A stretch of 9,676 nt of DNA, taken from Chromatiaceae bacterium (GTDB lineage: Bacteria; Pseudomonadota; Gammaproteobacteria; Chromatiales; Chromatiaceae). The notes under the pieces are model-generated. The model did not search any database and was not told the origin of the DNA. It saw only the letters and a program-made list of their open reading frames with translations. Shown in pieces: positions 5,508 to 9,676 of the stretch. The translations under genes and the position numbers were made by a program. Where the stretch lies: positions 1-9,676 of the forward strand of contig JACKMP010000021.1 in assembly GCA_024235315.1 (NCBI GenBank), written 5' to 3'. How positions within the stretch are numbered: the first letter of the stretch is position 1; each line of letters begins with the position of its first letter.

Positions 5508-5902
5508 GCCGCCCCCTTGACGCGTTCCAACGCGATCTCAAGACGTGCGACATCCTCTGTCGACAGCGACTTGCCGGCGCGAAGGTCAGCCTCGGCGATG
5601 TCGATGATTCGTCGCTCAAGCGCGAGCTGGTCCAGCGGCGGCAGTTTCACCTTCTGGTGAATGCCGGCCTCATGTGCCGCCTGCCATTCGTCCGCGAACA
5701 GGTCGCGCCAGGTCATGCCGATGGCCGCGAGAATGTCCTCGGCCGCACAGCCGGCAAAGCAGTGAATCAGCGTGCGCGTGCCGGTGTCGCGGATCGACAG
5801 CGACGGCGACTTGTCTTGATGCGCGGGACAGCGCGCATACCAGCGGTCATTGCCGGCCGATTTCACCATGTCGAGGCGGGATAGCACGGTGTCGACGGTC
5901 AT
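5504..5902 (-). CDS. Stand-alone CHC2 primase zinc-finger protein
   Basis: 132 residues. Residues 25-52 form a DnaG-type zinc finger: C25-x2-H28, QDKSPSLSI, then C48-x3-C52 in HCFAGCAAEDILAAIG. In DnaG and in phage primases this module binds template DNA and precedes the TOPRIM catalytic core. Here the protein ends after a helical tail (about residues 85-132) with no TOPRIM or polymerase domain, so it cannot be a complete primase. It overlaps its neighbours by 4 bp on both sides (ATGA with the TOPRIM gene, TTGA with the helicase), so the three proteins are made together. It may act as a subunit of a split primase or recruit the host primase. Confidence 0.8.
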   Translation of the reverse strand: MTVDTVLSRLDMVKSAGNDRWYARCPAHQDKSPSLSIRDTGTRTLIHCFAGCAAEDILAAIGMTWRDLFADEWQAAHEAGIHQKVKLPPLDQLALERRIIDIAEADLRAGKSLSTEDVARLEIALERVKGAA

Positions 5903-6864
5903 AGCGCCACCTCCCGCATGTAGTCGGGAAAGGCTTCACGCAGGAATAGGATGGTCTTGCGTCGCATGGTCGCCAGCAGTTCGCGCTCCTGTTCTTCGCG
6001 CTGCTGCTGTTCGTCGATCTCGCCCACGTCATAGATCGATTCGAGCGCATCGCGTACCAGGGCTTTCAGGTGCTCCGGGTGCAGCGCATCAAGCTCGGTC
6101 GGTGACTGGTTGCCGTACTCGGCCACCCATCGCCGATAGTTCGGATCGCCAGCTTTTGCGGCGTCGAGAGACTGTGGCAGGCTGAATTGCCGACAGTGTT
6201 CCGGCTTCAAGGCGATGCTGCGCACGTCAACATCAAGGCCGTGGTGCTCCAACAGACCTGACTTGATGCTCTTGGGTATCTGCACGCCGGTCGGATCGAG
6301 GTCGCCGAAGTGCAACAGTATCGGCTGCAGGCCGCGCATGATGGCCTTGTCGAAGCGCTCGGCCATCTCGTTCAGCATCGTCGCTGACACTTGGCCCCGG
6401 GTGACACTGACGCGAGTGCAGTAGCGCCAGGCAGCATCCTTTACATGATCAGACAGTGCGTCTTTCTCGACCGACAACTCGACGTATACTGGCTGATTCT
6501 GGATATAACAGCGCTGGTAGAACTTCGGATGCAGGAATTGATCGAGATCGCGTTGAATGTAACCCTCGACGTTTTCCTCGCCCCGTTTATCGGACGTGGT
6601 GCGAGTCTTGTCTTCCATTGCGAACCACGGCACCCGGTCGGCACGCCGCAACTCAGCCAGGATCTTGCTAATGCGCCGATACTCGCTCAGGTTGTTCGGC
6701 ACCAGCAGGTGCGACACGGCCTGATAATAGAAACCGCGCAGCGTCATCGGCCAGTAGGCCTCAAAGCTATTGACCAGTTCGATCAGGCTGATTGCCAATT
6801 GGCGGTTGGCGCCGCGAAACAGGTGGTCAACGTCGTTATAGGTACTAGTACATACAAGCGACAT
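5899..6864 (-). CDS. Spo11/topoisomerase VI-A-like TOPRIM protein
   Basis: 321 residues. An N-terminal winged-helix-like segment carries MTLRGFYYQAVSHLL (40-54), resembling the 5Y-CAP tyrosine motif of TopoVI-A/Spo11 with Arg43 and Tyr46/Tyr47, then ILAELRRADRVPWFAMEDKTR (68-88), typical of TVRQxxYxLV-type proteins common on mobile elements. The TOPRIM centre follows: VELSVEKDAL with Glu133 and GDLDPTG with Asp188 and Asp190. The C-terminus is charged and helical. The first frame codon is TTG at 6867, but the ATG at 6864 is preferred: it forms a TGATG overlap with the previous stop and has GGGAGGGG at correct spacing. The activity could be strand cleavage/rejoining or primer synthesis; the neighbouring catalytic-less primase finger makes a joint role plausible but unproven. 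Confidence 0.75.
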   Translation of the reverse strand: MSLVCTSTYNDVDHLFRGANRQLAISLIELVNSFEAYWPMTLRGFYYQAVSHLLVPNNLSEYRRISKILAELRRADRVPWFAMEDKTRTTSDKRGEENVEGYIQRDLDQFLHPKFYQRCYIQNQPVYVELSVEKDALSDHVKDAAWRYCTRVSVTRGQVSATMLNEMAERFDKAIMRGLQPILLHFGDLDPTGVQIPKSIKSGLLEHHGLDVDVRSIALKPEHCRQFSLPQSLDAAKAGDPNYRRWVAEYGNQSPTELDALHPEHLKALVRDALESIYDVGEIDEQQQREEQERELLATMRRKTILFLREAFPDYMREVAL

Positions 6865-7034
6865 CAACGCCCCTCCCGCAATGCACGCGACATTGCTTCA
6901 TGCGCTCGATAGGCCGCCGACCAGGCGTAGCAGGACCGGCAAAGACTCATCCACCAGCGACCGGCTGGACGATTGAAACGGCCGCCGCAGACGGCGCAAT
7001 GACAATTTTCGCGCGGGGGCTTACTATTTCGCAT
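6864..7034 (-). CDS. Small Cys4 zinc-ribbon protein
   Basis: 56 residues with C-x2-C (CAVC, 13-16) and C-x2-C (CRSC, 32-35) flanking an Arg/Trp-rich loop (FNRPAGRWWMSL), a compact zinc ribbon; Cys11 is extra. A helical tail follows. The frame is open to an ATG at 7073, but the ATG at 7034 has GGAG 7 nt upstream and begins inside the end of the previous gene (11-bp overlap), so it is chosen. It ends in the TGATG overlap with the TOPRIM gene. Probably a small DNA- or protein-binding accessory to replication or its control. Confidence 0.65.
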   Translation of the reverse strand: MRNSKPPRENCHCAVCGGRFNRPAGRWWMSLCRSCYAWSAAYRAHEAMSRALREGR

Positions 7035-7218
7035 AACGGTCTCCGACTCGGCAGCCGTTCGAAATAGCTTCATTCGCGCCGCCTCTTTGGGCGGCGTCTT
7101 CTTGTTCAGCGCGTTGTAGCTGTTCGATCAATTCCCCGACCTTTGCGCGCTCCTCGGTTGTGAGGTCGTCGCGCAGCAGACGGCGGCACAGGGCGTTGAT
7201 GAAACTTTTTCTGGACAT
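7024..7218 (-). CDS. Small charged helical protein, unknown
   Basis: 64 residues, rich in Arg, Glu and Ala, two cysteines. The core (INALCRRLLRDDLTTEERAK, residues 7-26, continuing VGELIEQLQRAEQ) looks like a helical hairpin. The LTTEER segment resembles the LTxDER repeat of the 69-aa protein at 2459-2250. The frame is open to 7251, but the ATG at 7218 is chosen because it forms a TGATG overlap with the membrane-protein gene before it. No family recognised. Confidence 0.6.
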   Translation of the reverse strand: MSRKSFINALCRRLLRDDLTTEERAKVGELIEQLQRAEQEDAAQRGGANEAISNGCRVGDRYAK

Positions 7219-7382
7219 CAGGCGCCCCCGGCAAGCATCGCTGTCAGCCACGCTCCCAGCGCCACCAGGGCGACCGCGCCGACCATCTGCCAGAGTTTGA
7301 CCATGAGTGCGGACGACACCTCAAGCCGCTGAATGGCGGTGTCGTGCTTCATCAGCAGGGATTGCATGTCCACCTTGTTCAT
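7218..7382 (-). CDS. Small single-pass membrane protein
   Basis: 54 residues. An amphipathic N-terminal helix (VDMQSLLMKHDTAIQRLEVS, 4-23) is followed by one hydrophobic segment, about residues 33-52 (MVGAVALVALGAWLTAMLAG). The ATG at 7382 lies in an ATGA overlap with the gene upstream, and the TGA shares its A with the ATG of the gene downstream, so both ends fit the coupled operon exactly. Membrane proteins of this size in phages are often holins, superinfection-exclusion factors or simple anchors; nothing distinguishes these here. Its place in an early replication operon makes lysis unlikely and a membrane tether or exclusion role more plausible (inference). Confidence 0.65.
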   Translation of the reverse strand: MNKVDMQSLLMKHDTAIQRLEVSSALMVKLWQMVGAVALVALGAWLTAMLAGGA

Positions 7383-7651
7383 GCGTCTGCCTCCCGTTTA
7401 TTCAGCTCCGGGTAGATGCCTGCCTCGACGCGCGCAGCTCGCAGTCGCTGCCAAAGCTCGTCGGCCAGGTTGTGCGCCTCGTCCGCAAGACGCTCCATCA
7501 GTCCGGCAATCTGCGGCAGGGTATCGACGGCCAGTTCGTCAGCCGGCGCGCTGCCAAGCAAATCGGCAACGGCCGAGAGAGTCGACAGGCGGCTGTCCAG
7601 TTGGCTGCTGACAACCGTTTCGTGCATTTCGGAATAGCGTTTGCTGTTCAC
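7379..7651 (-). CDS. Helical acidic protein, unknown
   Basis: 90 residues, predicted all-helical with leucine/alanine heptad-like spacing: VVSSQLDSRLSTLSAVADLL (13-32) and a long second helix through LADEAHNLADELWQRLRAAR. No cysteine or membrane segment. A start at 7684 is possible, but a GTG at 7651 forms a GTGA overlap with the stop of the excisionase-like gene and has GAGG about 7 nt upstream, so it is preferred. It ends in an ATGA overlap with the membrane-protein gene. Function unknown. Confidence 0.6.
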   Translation of the reverse strand: MNSKRYSEMHETVVSSQLDSRLSTLSAVADLLGSAPADELAVDTLPQIAGLMERLADEAHNLADELWQRLRAARVEAGIYPELNKREADA

Positions 7652-7854
7652 GCGGCACCTCGCTTGCCACCGGAGCGCAGCCACTCGAAATACCTGTCCT
7701 CATCGATGTAGACCGCGCGACCGTTGCGCACGATTACGTCGAAGTCGGCCAGGCCGTTATGCTGTTCGTTGAAAATCTGCCAGCGCAGGCCGCCAGGCTT
7801 GATGCCGGTTTCGGCATGCTTTGCGGCGAACGCGTTAACGCGGATTAGAGCCAT
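7648..7854 (-). CDS. Excisionase/AlpA-like DNA-binding protein
   Basis: 68 residues. The pattern of an N-terminal helix (VNAFAAKHAE), GGLRWQIFNEQHNGL (21-35), then a strand pair FDVIVRNGRAVYIDEDRYFEW (38-58) is that of small winged-helix proteins found near integrases and annotated as excisionase, AlpA or MerR-like. Such proteins bend DNA at attachment sites or activate the integrase promoter. The ATG at 7854 has GGAGGTG about 6 nt upstream, and that ribosome site lies inside a hairpin (7862-7910), suggesting translational or operator control. It is the first gene of the eight-gene coupled run ending with the helicase. Confidence 0.7.
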   Translation of the reverse strand: MALIRVNAFAAKHAETGIKPGGLRWQIFNEQHNGLADFDVIVRNGRAVYIDEDRYFEWLRSGGKRGAA

Positions 7855-7861
7855 CGGAACA

Positions 7862-7910
7862 CCTCCACAAGTTGACCAATCAAGCCCGGTAACTGGGCTT
7901 GCTGTGGAGG
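7862..7910 (-). promoter_or_regulatory. Nested hairpin covering the ribosome site of the excisionase-like gene
   Basis: Outer stem CCTCCACA (7862-7869) with TGTGGAGG (7903-7910) and inner stem CAAGCCC (7881-7887) with GGGCTTG (7895-7901) around a 7-nt loop. On the minus-strand transcript the outer stem pairs the GGAGG Shine-Dalgarno with an upstream CCUCC. The loop edge includes TAACTGGG (7890-7897), shared with the origin iterons. Confidence 0.6.
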
Positions 7911-7929
7911 GTAGGAAAAGAAGTGTGCG

Positions 7930-7966
7930 AAAAAGAAACCGCTGACTACGCGGCCGTTATGGTTTC
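7930..7966 (-). terminator. Terminator-like hairpin after the 193-aa gene
   Basis: On the minus strand GAAACC (7966-7961) and GGTTTC (7940-7935) form a 6-bp stem enclosing a GC-rich 20-nt loop, followed directly by TTTTT (7934-7930). It lies just past the stop of the integrase-linked gene and before the excisionase operon leader, so it would separate the two transcripts. Confidence 0.45.
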
Positions 7967-7968
7967 GC

Positions 7969-8550
7969 TCAGGTACGCCCTTTGAGCAAGAGAGCGCGCA
8001 CGTACTGGCGGGTAACGTCTATACCGATTCGGTTGGCAACGTCTGTGACGAAGGCATAACGGGCATTGAATCTTGCGGGCACTGCCAAGGCGATAAGGCG
8101 AATGTGCATCGCTCGTGTCGCCGATTCATTGCACGAAGCTCGTCCGCGCTTTCCAATCAACGCACCGAAATGATCGTCAGCGGCCTGCGCAAAACGCCCG
8201 GCAATTGAGTCGTCTTCTGGAATCTTGGAGATGAAATAATCCCGGTTAAGCCCCAATTCGATAGCCGCTTGTTCTAGCAGCTCTAGCGCCTTTTGCTTCT
8301 TTACAGCTTTGCTCGTGCGCTCGTTGATTCGCGATCGAAGCCGCCCAACGTCCAAGAGGCCGCGATCGATAATCGCAAGCGCCGATCCGAAATGTTCGAA
8401 GCTCCCAACATCTGAATCGACAACGTGTTGGCAATACTGCTCAAACAACTCGCTAGAGGTAATTCCGGGGCAAATAGCCTCAATGTCGATTCCATCCAGC
8501 CCCTTTGCCGCCATTAGCGCTTCGCGAACGGCATCTGACAATTTAGCCAT
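7969..8550 (-). CDS. Unrecognised 193-aa protein coupled to the integrase gene
   Basis: Soluble, mostly helical, with no membrane segment. Visible features: an N-terminal helix (MAKLSDAVREALMAAKGLDG), an acidic middle (FEQYCQHVVDSDVGSFEHFG), a basic helix (INERTSKAVKKQKALELLEQ), and a C-terminal part (FVTDVANRIGIDVTRQYVRA) that could be a helix-turn-helix. The frame extends to 8583, but the ATG at 8550 is chosen: it overlaps the integrase stop by 8 bp (ATGGCTAA) and has GGGGGTG 7 nt upstream. Base composition appears a little less GC-rich than its neighbours. Candidates are the element's repressor or a cargo/immunity gene; the sequence does not decide. Confidence 0.65.
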   Translation of the reverse strand: MAKLSDAVREALMAAKGLDGIDIEAICPGITSSELFEQYCQHVVDSDVGSFEHFGSALAIIDRGLLDVGRLRSRINERTSKAVKKQKALELLEQAAIELGLNRDYFISKIPEDDSIAGRFAQAADDHFGALIGKRGRASCNESATRAMHIRLIALAVPARFNARYAFVTDVANRIGIDVTRQYVRALLLKGRT

Positions 8551-9598
8551 CGCCAAACACCCCCGCCGCCATCCGATCCACAAGGCTGCGCTTGTGCTGT
8601 TCAGTCAGGTGGCTATAGCGCTTCACCATCTGCAGCGTCTTGTGCCCGAGGACTTCGGCCAGCTCGGCCAGCGTCGCGCCGTGCATGGCGAGATAGGACG
8701 CGGCAGTATGACGCAGGTCATGGAACCTGAAATCGGCGATCTCGGCGGCTGCCAGGGTCTCGCGCCAGCAACGGTCGAAGTCGCGCGGATCAGTGAACAG
8801 CCGATCATCCGTTAGGCTGCGCACCTTCCCGCGCTCGGTTAACAGGTCGGCCGCAATCTTCGGCACGGGCACAGTGCGCGCCTCGCCGTTCTTCGTGTCC
8901 ACGAGTTGCACCAGGGAGCGCTTGAGGTCGATTTGCGGCCAGCGCAACGACAGAATTTCGCCCTTTCGCATTCCTGTGGTGATCGCCAGCAGGACGGCCG
9001 GATAGATATCAGGGTTGTCGTGAGTCTTCGCCCCTGCCATCAGACGTTTGCGTTCGTCGTCGTCGAGGAACCGGGTCCGGCCGGCAGACTCGCCGCGCCG
9101 TGCCACATTGCCCACGGGTGAGGATTCGACCCAATGCCACTCCTTGACCGCGTGTTTGTAGGCTGCGCCGATGGCCGCAAGGTAACGGTTGATCGTCGCG
9201 CCTGACAGGTGTTTGCCGTAGCGGTTGGTCTTCGCCTCCAGCTTGTCGCGGCACTCGGCGATATCGCTGGGCCGAATCTCGGCCAGATAGCGGTGCCCTA
9301 TCTGTTCCTTCCACCATTCCAGCCGGGTCGCAAGATTGCGCTGGTCCTTGTTGTGGACCTTCTTGGGGATGGCCTCGCGGATGTACTTGTCCACCAGGTC
9401 GCCGAGGGTGCGTCGGCGCTCTTTCGTGGTCGGAACGTACTCGCCCCCGGACATCTTGGATTCAATGTCCCGCGCCCATGCTTTCGCATCGGTCAGACGT
9501 TTGAACGTTCGCGTTCTCGCCGATTCGCCACGCAGTCGGACTTGGACCTGATAACTGGTCTTGCCGTCGCGGCCTTCACGCTTGCGGATTGTCGCCAT
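8543..9598 (-). CDS. int: Tyrosine recombinase (site-specific integrase)
   Basis: 351 residues, full length for phage integrases. An N-terminal arm-binding domain (MATIRKREGRDGKTSYQVQV onward, about 1-60), a core-binding SAM-like domain (about 65-160), then the catalytic domain with all active-site residues visible: Arg211 in TGMRKGEILSLRW, Lys236 in the beta-hairpin, His293-x2-Arg296 in FHDLRHTAASYLA, His319 in LGHK and nucleophile Tyr328 in RYSH. It would insert and, with the excisionase-like protein, excise the element. The ATG at 9598 has GAGG about 6 nt upstream. The gene points into the element, so the attachment site is probably near or beyond the right edge. It is followed, with an 8-bp overlap, by the 193-aa gene. 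Confidence 0.95.
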   Translation of the reverse strand: MATIRKREGRDGKTSYQVQVRLRGESARTRTFKRLTDAKAWARDIESKMSGGEYVPTTKERRRTLGDLVDKYIREAIPKKVHNKDQRNLATRLEWWKEQIGHRYLAEIRPSDIAECRDKLEAKTNRYGKHLSGATINRYLAAIGAAYKHAVKEWHWVESSPVGNVARRGESAGRTRFLDDDERKRLMAGAKTHDNPDIYPAVLLAITTGMRKGEILSLRWPQIDLKRSLVQLVDTKNGEARTVPVPKIAADLLTERGKVRSLTDDRLFTDPRDFDRCWRETLAAAEIADFRFHDLRHTAASYLAMHGATLAELAEVLGHKTLQMVKRYSHLTEQHKRSLVDRMAAGVFGDG

Positions 9599-9610
9599 GT
9601 CTTGCCTCAG

Positions 9611-9657
9611 CTTGTGACGTGCTGTGACAAAAGTGTGGCATACGAATCGTTTGTGAG
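9611..9657. repeat. Phased TGTGAC-like repeats upstream of int
   Basis: TGTGAC at 9613-9618 and 9623-9628, TGTGGC at 9634-9639 and TGTGAG at 9652-9657. The first three are 10 and 11 bp apart, one helical turn. They are candidate integrase arm sites or an operator for int expression. No tRNA-like sequence or attachment core is recognisable in the remaining bases. Confidence 0.35.
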
Positions 9658-9676
9658 TAGGCGCTAACCTTCAGAT

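Noticed and set aside
6842..6851. Palindrome GTACTAGTAC as an operator
   Set aside because: It lies inside the start of the TOPRIM coding sequence with no promoter elements nearby; probably chance.
1022..9669. GGTTAGC at 1022-1028 and GCTAACC at 9663-9669 as attachment-site ends
   Set aside because: The 7-mers are inverted rather than direct, too short, and a further copy of GGTTAGC occurs upstream of terS.
9599..9676. tRNA 3' end as attachment site at the right edge
   Set aside because: No cloverleaf, T-arm motif or CCA end can be built from these bases.

Overview
The window is GC-rich bacterial DNA. Gene style (strong AGGAGG-type ribosome sites, overlapping start/stop codons) and a perfect E. 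coli-type DnaA box suggest a proteobacterium, probably a gammaproteobacterium; the host cannot be named from the sequence. Nearly everything from 1322 to 9598 is on the minus strand and reads as one mobile element entered from its integrase end on the right. The left 1 kb is on the plus strand, visibly less GC-rich, and carries a two-gene cassette that looks like cargo.

Layout from right to left, following transcription. (1) Tyrosine integrase (9598-8543), overlapping an unrecognised 193-aa protein (8550-7969), then a terminator-like hairpin. (2) A tightly coupled early operon: excisionase/AlpA-like DNA-binding protein (7854-7648), four small proteins (one membrane, one zinc ribbon), a Spo11/topoisomerase VI-A-like TOPRIM protein (6864-5899), a stand-alone CHC2 primase zinc finger (5902-5504) and a RecA-fold RepA-like helicase (5507-4476). 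Every junction in this run overlaps. (3) A non-coding stretch (4284-4475) with 9-bp iterons, an AT-rich patch and TTATCCACA: a likely replication origin. (4) A duplicated Cys4 zinc-finger protein (4283-3999), a structured non-coding stretch (3789-3998), then a P27-like terminase small subunit (3788-3363). (5) A coiled-coil protein, three small proteins, a putative late-type HTH regulator and a frame-disrupted sigma-70-region-4-like gene (ending at 1322). (6) A non-coding gap, then on the plus strand a 59-aa protein and a 206-aa ADP-ribosyltransferase-like protein in toxin-antitoxin arrangement, and the tail of another plus-strand gene.

Integrase, excisionase, replication module with origin and a small terminase subunit, with no large terminase, portal, capsid or tail gene in 9.7 kb, best fits a phage satellite (PICI-like island) that would integrate, replicate itself and redirect a helper phage's packaging. 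The alternative is the early end of a prophage whose structural genes lie outside the window or were deleted. Under the satellite reading, the left cassette is accessory, possibly anti-phage, cargo. Attachment-site cores were not identified, so the element's boundaries are unknown.
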